Assembly: GCA_964495385.1 (NCBI GenBank)
Contig: CAZBVO010000005.1
Location: 22,268 to 86,267 of the forward strand
Origin: CAG-1138 sp964495385
Lineage (GTDB): Bacteria; Bacillota; Clostridia; Christensenellales; CAG-917
Direction: 5' to 3'
DNA: 64,000 bases
Shown here: in pieces, positions 20,324 to 28,152 of the stretch
Position numbering within the stretch: the stretch's first letter is position 1
How the letters are laid out: every line of letters begins with the position of its first letter
The notes under the pieces: model-generated
Told to the model about the DNA's origin: nothing
The model's input: the letters and a program-made list of their open reading frames with translations, nothing else
The model's database searches: none
Made by a program: the position numbers and the translations under genes

Positions 20324-21385
20324 ATGTCGGATATTTCAACAAGCGATGTCATAAAATGCCCGTCCTGCGGCGCAAATATGGAGTATTCGCCGGAGTTTGG
20401 CTGTTTGGTTTGTCCATATTGCAAGACGGAAAAACCGATTGATATGATTCCCGTCGGCGAGGGCTGGGACTTCAAAACTTTTGACGAAAAAAACGAGGTT
20501 CCCGAAGTCGGAGCAAACGTTTACGTTTGCCCGAATTGCAAGGCGGAGACTGTCGTCACGGGGTTCAGAACCGCCGAGCAATGCCCGTTTTGCGGCTCGA
20601 CAAACATTATTTCGGCCGACAATTTGCAAGGCAAAAAACCCGACTGCATTTTGCCGTTTATTATCACCAAAGAAAAGGCCGTGCAAAGCAGCAAAAAGTG
20701 GATTAAAAGCAAATGGTTTGCTCCGACGAAGTTTAAAAAATCGTTTACGCCCGACGTTATGAAACCCGTTTACGAGCCTGCGTATGCGTTTACGTCGGAC
20801 ACCGAAAGCAGCTATGACGGACGCCTCGGTGAAAACGAAACGAGGACGGTCGGAAGCGGCGAACACCGCCACACCGAAACCTATATCAGATGGTTTTACG
20901 TCAAAGGCACTTATAAAAAACGGTTTGACGACATGATTATCGAGGCCTCTTTGTATTTGACTCAAAGTCAAATGGACAAGATAGGGCCGTTCGACACGTC
21001 AAATGCCGTCGAGTACCGCAAAGAATTTTTGGCCGGTTGCGTTGCCGAACGCCCGTGCGACAGCGTGCAAAAATGCTTCGAGACGGCCAAAAACAAAATG
21101 GATGACGAAATCAAGCGCGGCATTTTGAACAAATATTCCGCCGACCACGTCGACTATCTGAACATATACACAAATCACAAAACAATCTATTTTAAGGCGA
21201 TACTGTATCCGATATATCACAGTTTCTTTGCTTATCAAGGCAAGAAATACGAATATTTCGTCAACGGTCGCACCGGCAAAGCGAGCGGAAAAACGCCTGT
21301 CTCGCCGTGGAAAGTCGGCATCGCGGTGCTGGTTGCTTTGGCGCTCGTGGTGGGATTTTTGTATCTAATTGGCTTTTTTGAATAA
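20324..21385 (+). CDS. Zinc-ribbon membrane protein, YdjG-like
   Basis: 353 aa. Two treble-clef or TFIIB-type zinc ribbons lie at the N-terminus: CPSC at 12-15 with CPYC at 30-33, and CPNC at about 69-72 with CPFC at about 87-90. A mixed alpha/beta domain follows (residues 100-320, containing an EHRHTETY segment). A single membrane helix at about 330-350 comes right before the C-terminus, so most of the protein should be cytoplasmic. This layout matches B. subtilis YdjG, a partner of the SPFH protein YdjI in the PspA-linked stress system. Such proteins are often auto-annotated as replication-restart helicase fragments because of the zinc ribbon, but no helicase motif is present. No clear Shine-Dalgarno; probably coupled to the upstream gene. 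Confidence 0.75.
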   Translation: MSDISTSDVIKCPSCGANMEYSPEFGCLVCPYCKTEKPIDMIPVGEGWDFKTFDEKNEVPEVGANVYVCPNCKAETVVTGFRTAEQCPFCGSTNIISADNLQGKKPDCILPFIITKEKAVQSSKKWIKSKWFAPTKFKKSFTPDVMKPVYEPAYAFTSDTESSYDGRLGENETRTVGSGEHRHTETYIRWFYVKGTYKKRFDDMIIEASLYLTQSQMDKIGPFDTSNAVEYRKEFLAGCVAERPCDSVQKCFETAKNKMDDEIKRGILNKYSADHVDYLNIYTNHKTIYFKAILYPIYHSFFAYQGKKYEYFVNGRTGKASGKTPVSPWKVGIAVLVALALVVGFLYLIGFFE

Positions 21386-21415
21386 AATAAAGATAAACAT
21401 TTAAGGAGAAATATA

Positions 21416-21628
21416 ATGAAACAAATCACAAAGGAAATGCTGATTTCCGAACTTATGGATCAAGTTGACAACCAAGAAGCCGTCATCGACAAACTTCTTT
21501 CGTGCGGAATGCATTGCTTGGGCTGCATGATGGCTCACGGCGAAACCATCGAAGAAGCCGCTATGGTTCACGGCATCGACGCCGACGAGCTTATCGCTTC
21601 GCTTAACGAGGTCGCATTCAACGACTAA
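21416..21628 (+). CDS. DUF1858 domain protein
   Basis: 70 aa, a complete DUF1858 (hybrid-cluster-protein-associated redox disulfide) domain. The motif CGMHCLGC covers residues 30-37, followed by 'HGETIEEAAMVHGID'. Family members are small helical proteins with a CxxxCxxC-like cluster thought to act in redox or metal chemistry in anaerobes; no direct function is established. AAGGAG lies 7 nt upstream of the start. It is followed at once by a terminator, so it may be the last gene of the SPFH unit or a short transcript of its own. Confidence 0.85.
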   Translation: MKQITKEMLISELMDQVDNQEAVIDKLLSCGMHCLGCMMAHGETIEEAAMVHGIDADELIASLNEVAFND

Positions 21629-21638
21629 AACAAACCTT

Positions 21639-21666
21639 AAAACGCCTCTTAGTAGGCGTTTTTTTG
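21639..21666 (+). terminator. Terminator after the DUF1858 gene
   Basis: AAACGCCT-loop-AGGCGTTT followed by a run of T, 11 nt after the stop codon. Confidence 0.85.
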
Positions 21667-21667
21667 T

Positions 21668-21676
21668 TGGTATAAT
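21668..21676 (+). promoter_or_regulatory. Extended -10 promoter for the AI-2E family gene
   Basis: TGGTATAAT, an extended -10, lies 27 nt before the start codon. No good -35 can be seen because the preceding terminator occupies that position. Confidence 0.45.
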
Positions 21677-21703
21677 AAGGAAAAAAGGCGGCAAACTAAC
21701 CGT

Positions 21704-22852
21704 ATGAACAAAAAAACGGTTAAATATATTTTGCTGGCCGCCGCAGCTTTGGCGGTTGCGATAAATTTTGCAGGGGCGGTAAACGTCTTAAAAACGGTGC
21801 TCGGGGCGTTCAAAACAGTGCTTATCGGCATATTTTTTGCCCTTGCGCTTCGCGGAGCGGTTGACTTTTTCCAAAAAAAGATTTTCGGAAAATGCAAATT
21901 TTCAGGCACTTTGTCCATAGTTACGGTGTATGTGCTGTTTGTTGCGGTCGTTGCGGGCATAGTATATATTTTGGTTCCGCCGCTTGTCGAAAGCGTAAAA
22001 TCGATTGCTCAAAATTTGCCCGATTACGTCGACGGTCTAAAGACGAAAGTTTTTGATTTGATGGCAAAATACAACGTTTCGGAGGACAAGGCCAACTCAG
22101 TCATCGACGGTATCGTCGAAAAGGGTGAAGGCATTTTGTCGGGCCTTGCGGACAACATCGGATCGGTTGCCGAAGGCATTATCGGCTTTGTTTCCGACGT
22201 GGTCGATTTGTTTTTCAGCCTTATCATATCCGTGTACATTTTGATGGAGCGCAAAATGTTGTGTTGCACTTTAAAGCGTTTTATCCGCTCGATTTTGCCA
22301 GTTAAATTGTCTGATTGGTTGCTTAAATTGGCAACGGTTTTCGGGAAAGTGTTTGGAAGATTTATGGTAGGGCAAGTGCTGGAAGCTTTTTTGCTGGGCA
22401 TAATGTGCTTTTTGGGAATGCTTGCTTTCGGTTTGCCGTACGCACCTGTTGTGTCGGTGATTATCGGATTCAGTACGCTTATACCTATCCTCGGGGCATA
22501 CGTCGGCACGGCGTTCGGATTTTTGTTGATACTTACCGAAGACGTCAAAAAAGCAGTGATTTTTGTTGCGTTCGAGATAGTATTGCAACAAATCGAAGGC
22601 AACGTAACTTATCCTAAAGTTGTCGGAAAAACCTTGGAGCTGTCGGGTTTTTGGACAATTGCATCCGTGTTGACGGGAGGAGCGCTGTTCGGGTTTTGGG
22701 GTGTTATGCTGGCGGCGCCTACCATGGCGGTTATTTACAAAATGACCGAGTATGCGGTCAACAGGCATCCCGAGCCGGAGGCTTTGATGCCAAAATTAGA
22801 CGAACCGACACAAAAAACAGGCAACGACTGCACCGATGAGACTGCTAAATAG
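21704..22852 (+). CDS. AI-2E family transporter (PF01594-type permease)
   Basis: 382 aa polytopic membrane protein. Hydrophobic segments lie at about 6-25, 30-50, 60-85, 155-180 and four or five more between 200 and 345. The C-terminal half has the family signature, including 'FSTLIPILGAYVGT' and 'QQIEGNVTYPKVVGK'. The family is named after E. coli TqsA, but members transport varied substrates (for example Na+/H+ exchange), so the name should not be read as quorum sensing. The last 57 nt overlap the 3' end of spmB on the other strand. The C-terminal tail is charged and probably cytoplasmic. Confidence 0.85.
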   Translation: MNKKTVKYILLAAAALAVAINFAGAVNVLKTVLGAFKTVLIGIFFALALRGAVDFFQKKIFGKCKFSGTLSIVTVYVLFVAVVAGIVYILVPPLVESVKSIAQNLPDYVDGLKTKVFDLMAKYNVSEDKANSVIDGIVEKGEGILSGLADNIGSVAEGIIGFVSDVVDLFFSLIISVYILMERKMLCCTLKRFIRSILPVKLSDWLLKLATVFGKVFGRFMVGQVLEAFLLGIMCFLGMLAFGLPYAPVVSVIIGFSTLIPILGAYVGTAFGFLLILTEDVKKAVIFVAFEIVLQQIEGNVTYPKVVGKTLELSGFWTIASVLTGGALFGFWGVMLAAPTMAVIYKMTEYAVNRHPEPEALMPKLDEPTQKTGNDCTDETAK

Positions 22853-23299
22853 GCTGATGGAAACGGCTCCGCGCATTTTTTTTATTTTGGTTCCCGAAAA
22901 ATAGACGGCGGCAACGTAAAACACCGTTTCCGAACTGCCCATGATGACGGCGGCACATTTTGCTTCGTAGCTGTTTGCGCCGAAAGTTTTCAAAATATCC
23001 TCGAAACAGGCCAGAGTGCCGCTTCCCGAAAACGGCCGCAGCAGAAGCAGTTCGGCCAATTTCGGAGGTATTCCCACGGCCAAAAGCGGCTTTTCAAGCA
23101 GTTTTGTCATATAATCCGACAGGCCGCTTTCCTTAAAAAGTGCAATCATTATAAGCACTCCCGAAACAAAGGGAAATATGGTGTACGCAAGGCTCAGAGC
23201 CTTTTTGCCGCCTTCGATGAAGCAGTCGTAAACGTTCACTTTTTTTGCGGCTGAGTACAACAAAATCAACGCAACCAGAACGGGAAGAACGTAGCTCAT
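22796..23299 (-). CDS. spmB: Spore maturation protein B
   Basis: 167 aa membrane protein of the nucleoside-recognition (Gate) superfamily, with the typical 'LLRPFSGSGTLACFEDI' and 'MGSSETVFYVAAVYF' segments. SpmA and SpmB are needed for full spore-core dehydration in B. subtilis and Clostridium. The chosen ATG overlaps the spmA stop as ATGA, a classic coupled start; a TTG three codons upstream is also open but less likely. The 3' end runs 57 nt into the convergent permease gene. Confidence 0.9.
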   Translation of the reverse strand: MSYVLPVLVALILLYSAAKKVNVYDCFIEGGKKALSLAYTIFPFVSGVLIMIALFKESGLSDYMTKLLEKPLLAVGIPPKLAELLLLRPFSGSGTLACFEDILKTFGANSYEAKCAAVIMGSSETVFYVAAVYFSGTKIKKMRGAVSISLFSSLIGAVVACFLCRFV

Positions 23300-23847
23300 T
23301 TTTTGCAAAAAGTTTTGACGAGAATCACACCGCTTGCCGTCGAAACGGCTGTTGCGATAATCGAAGGAAGCATAATTGCCGACGGATTGGTGCTGCCGTG
23401 TTGGGCCATAAGCGACATCACGGTTGCCGGGATAAGTTGAATGCTGGTGGCGTTTATCACAACCAGCATAATCATATTTTTGGTGGCCACCGTGCCTCCG
23501 CTGTCCATTGATTGTATTGCCTTTATCCCTGCAGGAGTTGCCGCCCCTCCGAGGCCGAGGACGTTTGAGGTAAGGTTTAAGGTTATGTGTTTTTTGGCTT
23601 CGTCGGATTCGCCTTTAAAAAGGCGATTTGTCAGCGGATGCAAAACTCGCATTGTTTTTTGGCATAGTCCCGACCGCTCCATAGCTTCCAAAACGCTTAG
23701 CCAAACTGCATAAACGGCAAGCAGTTTTAACGTCAACTCGACGGCGTCCGCCGCTCCGTCCGTCATAACTTTTACATAATTTTCGGGATTTACTACCGCA
23801 AGCATGGCCGTCGCCGCCAAAATTGTTATCAAAAAAATGCCGTTCAT
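23296..23847 (-). CDS. spmA: Spore maturation protein A
   Basis: 183 aa, with four or five hydrophobic helices and the SpmA/Gate signatures 'NVLGLGGAATPAGIKAI' and 'MIMLVVINATSIQLIP'. It acts with SpmB in the spore membrane to lower core water content. GAGGTG lies 6 nt upstream of the ATG. Its presence with spmB indicates an endospore-forming lineage, or one that recently was. The gene is divergent from metG across a 116-nt spacer. Confidence 0.9.
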   Translation of the reverse strand: MNGIFLITILAATAMLAVVNPENYVKVMTDGAADAVELTLKLLAVYAVWLSVLEAMERSGLCQKTMRVLHPLTNRLFKGESDEAKKHITLNLTSNVLGLGGAATPAGIKAIQSMDSGGTVATKNMIMLVVINATSIQLIPATVMSLMAQHGSTNPSAIMLPSIIATAVSTASGVILVKTFCKK

Positions 23848-23901
23848 CCGTTCACCTCGGCTTATTTTACTCGGTGATTTTCAAAAACAGAACTTTTTTT
23901 G

Positions 23902-23930
23902 TTTACATTTTGCGCGAAGTAGTGTAAACT
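23902..23930 (+). promoter_or_regulatory. metG operon promoter with overlapping dyad
   Basis: TTTACA at 23902-23907 and TAAACT at 23925-23930 with a 17-nt spacer. The -10 box lies inside a perfect inverted repeat, AAGTAGT-GTAA-ACTACTT (23918-23935). The leader to the start codon is about 28 nt, too short for a T-box. Confidence 0.65.
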
Positions 23931-23963
23931 ACTTATGATTTTAAGTATATTAAGGAGGTTTTT

Positions 23964-25904
23964 ATGACGAAACCTGCATATTACATTACAACGGCCATCA
24001 CCTACACGTCCGGGAAGCCGCATATCGGAAACACTTACGAAATTATTCTCACCGACAGCCTCGCTCGCTTCAAAAGGAAGCAGGGCTATGACGTGTTTTT
24101 CCAAACCGGAACCGACGAACACGGCGAGAAAATCGAATTGAAATCCGCCGCTGCCGGCAAAACTCCAAAGGAGTTTGTCGACGGTGTTGCCGACCAAATT
24201 AAGGACATTTGGGATTTGATGAACGTTTCGTACGACAAATTTGTTCGTACCACCGACGAGTATCACGAAAAACAAGTTCAAAAAATCTTCAAACACATGT
24301 ATGACAAGGGCGATATTTACAAGGGCAGCTACAAGGGGCTTTATTGCACTCCTTGCGAATCGTTCTGGACGGAAAACCAGCTTGTAAACGGCAAATGCCC
24401 TGATTGCGGCAGAGAGGTTAAGCCTGCCGAAGAAGAAGCATATTTCTTCAAAATGAGCAAATATGCCGACCGCTTGCAGAAGTTTTTTGACGACAATCCG
24501 ACCTTTATTTCGCCGGTAAGCCGCAAAAACGAAATGGTAAACAACTTCTTAAAGCCGGGGCTTCAGGACTTGTGCGTTTCGCGCACCTCTTTCACCTGGG
24601 GTATTCCTGTCGATTTCGATCCGAAACACGTTGTGTACGTTTGGCTTGACGCACTTGCAAACTACATAACCGGCATCGGCTACGACGTTGACGGCGAGCA
24701 TAACGAACTGTTTAAAAAATATTGGCCTGCCGACGTACACGTTATCGGCAAGGATATCGTAAGGTTCCACACCCTTTATTGGCCTATTTTCCTTATGAGT
24801 TTGGACTTGCCGTTGCCTAAACGTGTGTTCGGGCATCCGTGGCTGTTGCAGGACGGCGGCAAAATGAGCAAATCCAAAGGCAACGTCATCTATGCCGACG
24901 ACTTGGCAAAAATTTTCGGAGTTGACGGAGTCAGGTACTACGTTCTGTCCGAAATGCCTTTCGACAACGACGGCGTAATAGGATGGGAATTGGTTACCGA
25001 AAAACTCAATTCCGAACTTGCAAACGTGTTCGGAAACCTCGTAAACCGCACCGTTGCGATGAGCAACAAATATTTCGGCGGCACGGTTGAGGACAAGGGC
25101 GTTGTCGATGTTATGGACGACGACCTCAAAAACGTGGTTTGCTCGGCATACGGCAAAGTGGCCGAAAAGATGGACGAATTCAAAACGGCGGACGCATTGG
25201 ACGAAGTGTTCAAAATTTTCCGTCGTGCCAACAAATACATTGACGAAACTTCTCCGTGGGCCTTGGCAAAGGATCCGGACAAGTCCGACAGACTCAAAAC
25301 CGTTTTGTACAACCTTACCGAAAGCATCGTGATAGGCGCAAGTTTGCTGTGGCCGTTTATGCCGGAAAAGGCCGAACAGGCAGTAAAGCAGGTGGGCGCA
25401 GAGCTTCGCGATTATTGTAGCTTAAACACCTTTGGGCTTTATCCTAACGGCGGCAAGGTCACTTCAACCCCTGAAATTTTGTTCGGAAGGCTTGACGTCA
25501 AGGAAGTTTTGGCCGAAGCCGAAATCCTTTTGCAGGCACAAAAGCCGAAAGAGGAATACGTCGAAGTGCCTGCCGCAGAAGAAATCACCATTGACGATTT
25601 CTCGCGCGTGCAACTTTCAGTCGGAAAGGTTTTGACTGCCGAAAAAGTCGAAAAGGCAGATAAACTGCTTAAAATGACCGTTAAAGTGGGCCAAAAGGAC
25701 AGAACGATAGTTTCGGGCATCGCACAATGGTACAAGCCTGAGGATATGGTCGGCAAAGAAGTGGTTGTTGTTTCAAACCTTAAACCGGCAAAACTTCGGG
25801 GCATTGTAAGCGAAGGCATGATTTTGTGTGCCGACGACGGCAAGGGCAATCTTTGCGTGGTCAGCCCCGAAAAGGCTATGCTGCCGGGCAGCGAGGTCAG
25901 ATAA
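23964..25904 (+). CDS. metG: Methionyl-tRNA synthetase
   Basis: 646 aa, class I synthetase that charges tRNA-Met. The HIGH-type motif PHIG is at 19-22 and KMSKS at 300-304. A zinc knuckle is formed by CTPC (about 128-131) and CPDC (about 145-148). The C-terminal 100 residues are an EMAP/Arc1p-type tRNA-binding domain ('FSRVQLSVGKVLTAEKVEKA'), as in the long bacterial form. AAGGAGG precedes the ATG. The stop overlaps the tatD start as TAATG, so translation is coupled through tatD, the rSAM gene and rsmA. Confidence 0.97.
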   Translation: MTKPAYYITTAITYTSGKPHIGNTYEIILTDSLARFKRKQGYDVFFQTGTDEHGEKIELKSAAAGKTPKEFVDGVADQIKDIWDLMNVSYDKFVRTTDEYHEKQVQKIFKHMYDKGDIYKGSYKGLYCTPCESFWTENQLVNGKCPDCGREVKPAEEEAYFFKMSKYADRLQKFFDDNPTFISPVSRKNEMVNNFLKPGLQDLCVSRTSFTWGIPVDFDPKHVVYVWLDALANYITGIGYDVDGEHNELFKKYWPADVHVIGKDIVRFHTLYWPIFLMSLDLPLPKRVFGHPWLLQDGGKMSKSKGNVIYADDLAKIFGVDGVRYYVLSEMPFDNDGVIGWELVTEKLNSELANVFGNLVNRTVAMSNKYFGGTVEDKGVVDVMDDDLKNVVCSAYGKVAEKMDEFKTADALDEVFKIFRRANKYIDETSPWALAKDPDKSDRLKTVLYNLTESIVIGASLLWPFMPEKAEQAVKQVGAELRDYCSLNTFGLYPNGGKVTSTPEILFGRLDVKEVLAEAEILLQAQKPKEEYVEVPAAEEITIDDFSRVQLSVGKVLTAEKVEKADKLLKMTVKVGQKDRTIVSGIAQWYKPEDMVGKEVVVVSNLKPAKLRGIVSEGMILCADDGKGNLCVVSPEKAMLPGSEVR

Positions 25905-26683
25905 TGCTTGTCGATACGCATTGTCACATAAACGACGAAAGGCTTTTGCCGAATGCCGAGGCCATCATCGAAAGTTTGCCTGCGGACGGCATCGGACGCG
26001 CCGTTGTCGTGGGGAGTGACAGATTAAGCTCGGAAACGGCGGTGAAGCTTGCCGACGGGTACGACAGCGTGTATGCGCTTATAGGCGTGCATCCGCACGA
26101 GGCAAAAGAGGCGTGCGAAAGCGATTTTTTGTGGATTGAAAAAACCGCACTGGAAAATCAAAAGGTTGTCGGCATCGGCGAGATAGGCCTCGACTATTAT
26201 TACGATTTGTCGCCGAGGTCCGTTCAAGCCAAAGTGTTTGTAAAGCAATTGGAGCTGGCAAATGCGCTGAAGCTTCCGATATCGATACATCTCAGGGATG
26301 CTTACGGCGATATGATGAAGCTGCTGAAAGACAATCGGGACAAACTCGAATACGGGGTTTTGCTGCATTGCTACAGCGGCAGTCCGGAGTATGCGAAAGA
26401 ACTTTTGCGCCTTGCCGACGTTTATTTTGCTTTCGGCGGAACGCTTACCTTTAAAAACAACGTCAATGCGGTGGAAACGGTAAAAATTTTGCCGACGGAC
26501 AAAATTTTGCTTGAAACCGACAGCCCTTATTTGGCGCCCGTGCCAATGAGAGGAAAAACAAATCTGCCAAACTACGTCAAGTTCGTTGCCGCAAGGCTTA
26601 CCGAAATTTTGGGCATAACGGCGGAAGAAACGGAAAAAATAACTACGGAAAACGCCTACAGGCTGTTTTCCAGATTGAAATAA
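25904..26683 (+). CDS. tatD: TatD family metal-dependent hydrolase
   Basis: 259 aa TIM-barrel amidohydrolase. Metal-binding motifs are intact: DTHCH at the N-terminus, the Glu of 'GEIGLDYYYD', 'SIHLRDA', 'LHCYSG' and the final Asp in 'LETDSPYLAP'. TatD enzymes are Mg-dependent 3'-exonucleases or deoxyribonucleases. The ATG overlaps the last base of the metG stop; an upstream in-frame start inside metG is rejected because the family starts at MLVDTHCH. It is coupled by TAATG to the TatD-linked radical SAM gene. Confidence 0.93.
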   Translation: MLVDTHCHINDERLLPNAEAIIESLPADGIGRAVVVGSDRLSSETAVKLADGYDSVYALIGVHPHEAKEACESDFLWIEKTALENQKVVGIGEIGLDYYYDLSPRSVQAKVFVKQLELANALKLPISIHLRDAYGDMMKLLKDNRDKLEYGVLLHCYSGSPEYAKELLRLADVYFAFGGTLTFKNNVNAVETVKILPTDKILLETDSPYLAPVPMRGKTNLPNYVKFVAARLTEILGITAEETEKITTENAYRLFSRLK

Positions 26684-27276
26684 TGAGCAACAACACAATC
26701 GTTTACGAATTTAACGGAGCAACCTATATTAACCTTACCAACGAGTGCAGCAACAACTGCACTTTTTGTCTTAGACGAAATCACGACGGAATCGAGGACT
26801 ACTACTTGTGGCTCGCCAAAAAACCGACCGCCAAAGAGGTCATTGCCGAACTTGAAAAAAGAAAGGTGGAAAAGGTTGTTTTTTGCGGTTTCGGCGAACC
26901 ACTGTGCGCTTTTGACGTTATGGTGGAGGTTGCAAAATACCTGAAAGGGCGTGGCGCAAACGTCAGAATAAACACCAACGGGCAGGCTCGGCTTATCGTC
27001 GGCGAAGACGCCGCCGAAAGGCTTAAAGGCCTTGTTGACTCGGTCAGCATCAGCCTTAATGCGTCGACGGCAAAAAAATATAACGAAATTTGCGTTTGCA
27101 GATTCGGAGAAGAGGGCTATTTTGCGCTTTTGGATTTTGCAAGACAGCTTAAAAAACAGGGCATCAGAGTCATTTTCAGCGTGGTAGACACCATCGGCGC
27201 CGAAGAAATCGAGGCTTGCCGCAAGGTTGCCGACAGCGTCGGTGCGGAATACAGAGTAAGGAAATACATCGAATGA
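26683..27276 (+). CDS. TatD-linked radical SAM protein
   Basis: 197 aa. The radical SAM cluster motif CxxxCxxC is at Cys22, Cys26 and Cys29, followed by GFGEP at about 66-70 and a short barrel. It lacks the long C-terminal extension of activating enzymes. It corresponds to the described family of radical SAM proteins found next to tatD (TIGR04038-type); the reaction is unknown. Its start overlaps the tatD stop (TAATG) and its stop overlaps the rsmA start (ATGA). This position between a nuclease and an rRNA methylase hints at an RNA or nucleotide substrate, but that is inference. Confidence 0.85.
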   Translation: MSNNTIVYEFNGATYINLTNECSNNCTFCLRRNHDGIEDYYLWLAKKPTAKEVIAELEKRKVEKVVFCGFGEPLCAFDVMVEVAKYLKGRGANVRINTNGQARLIVGEDAAERLKGLVDSVSISLNASTAKKYNEICVCRFGEEGYFALLDFARQLKKQGIRVIFSVVDTIGAEEIEACRKVADSVGAEYRVRKYIE

Positions 27277-28112
27277 GAGAACTCAAAGAAATTCTTAAGG
27301 AAAAGGGCTTTCGCTTCAATCACAACCTCGGCCAGAACTTTTTGACCGACGGCAATCTTTTGCGCGCCATAGTTGCCGACAGCGGCCTCGAAGAGGGCGA
27401 AACCGTTGTCGAAATAGGTACGGGCGCAGGTACGCTTACTCGCGCATTGGCCGAAAAAGCAAAAAGAGTAGTAAGTTTCGAGGTCGACAAAAATCTCGAA
27501 CCCGTATTGGCCGAAACGCTTGCCGGGCTGGACAACGTCGAAGTGGTTTTTAAGGACGTTTTGAAAATGTCCGACAGCGAAATAGCGGATATAGTCGGCG
27601 GAGAATTCAGGGTGGTTGCAAACATTCCGTACTACATCACGACGGGGCTTATCATGCGTTTTATCGAAAGCGGTTTGCCCGTAAAAAGCATCACGGTGAT
27701 GATTCAAAAAGAGGTGGCCGAAAGGCTTGTCGCTCGCGAAAACACCGGCGAATACGGGGCAATAACCATGAGTGTTCGTTTCAGGGGAGATGCTTCGATA
27801 ACGCGCAACGTATCGAGAAATATGTTTTATCCTGCACCTAACGTCGACAGTGCAGTGGTGCGCATCGACGTCAATCCCGACAAGTTCTCGGGCGAAGACA
27901 AAACGCTTGTATTAAGGCTTATAAAGGCGGCTTTCGGAATGCGTCGCAAAACATTCAACAACAATTTGTGCGCATCGTTCGGACTGTCAAAATCGGTTGC
28001 CGCACAGGTGATAGAAGAGGCAGGATTTTTGCCGCAAATCAGGGGCGAAGCATTCAGCATAGAAGACATTGTAAAAATTTCAAAAATTCTAAAAAACCAC
28101 TTAAACAACTGA
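27273..28112 (+). CDS. rsmA: 16S rRNA (adenine1518/1519-N6)-dimethyltransferase
   Basis: 279 aa. It dimethylates the two adjacent adenines in the 3' terminal loop of 16S rRNA (KsgA). It begins with the family signature 'NHNLGQNFLTD', the SAM-binding 'EIGTGAGTL' at about 48-56 and the catalytic NIPYY motif at about 117-121. The chosen ATG overlaps the upstream stop as ATGA and gives the standard MRELKEIL start; a longer form would begin inside the rSAM gene. It ends the metG operon at a bidirectional terminator. Confidence 0.95.
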   Translation: MRELKEILKEKGFRFNHNLGQNFLTDGNLLRAIVADSGLEEGETVVEIGTGAGTLTRALAEKAKRVVSFEVDKNLEPVLAETLAGLDNVEVVFKDVLKMSDSEIADIVGGEFRVVANIPYYITTGLIMRFIESGLPVKSITVMIQKEVAERLVARENTGEYGAITMSVRFRGDASITRNVSRNMFYPAPNVDSAVVRIDVNPDKFSGEDKTLVLRLIKAAFGMRRKTFNNNLCASFGLSKSVAAQVIEEAGFLPQIRGEAFSIEDIVKISKILKNHLNN

Positions 28113-28124
28113 ATTTTGCAACAT

Positions 28125-28151
28125 AAAAGCCGTTTTTTGAAAACGGCTTTT
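28125..28151. terminator. Bidirectional terminator between rsmA and the 270-aa gene
   Basis: AAAAGCCGTTTT and AAAACGGCTTTT form a 12-bp stem with a 3-nt loop. A- and T-runs on both sides let it serve the convergent genes. Confidence 0.85.
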
Positions 28152-28152
28152 G

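Noticed and set aside
22796..22852. Frameshift or assembly error at the permease-spmB overlap
   Set aside because: Both C-termini look plausible and both frames are open. Short convergent overlaps are common in compact genomes.
23931..23963. T-box leader for metG
   Set aside because: The leader is only about 30 nt, with no specifier loop or terminator.
25826..25903. Longer TatD starting inside metG
   Set aside because: The extra residues lack family similarity; the TAATG-coupled ATG at 25904 gives the exact TatD N-terminus.
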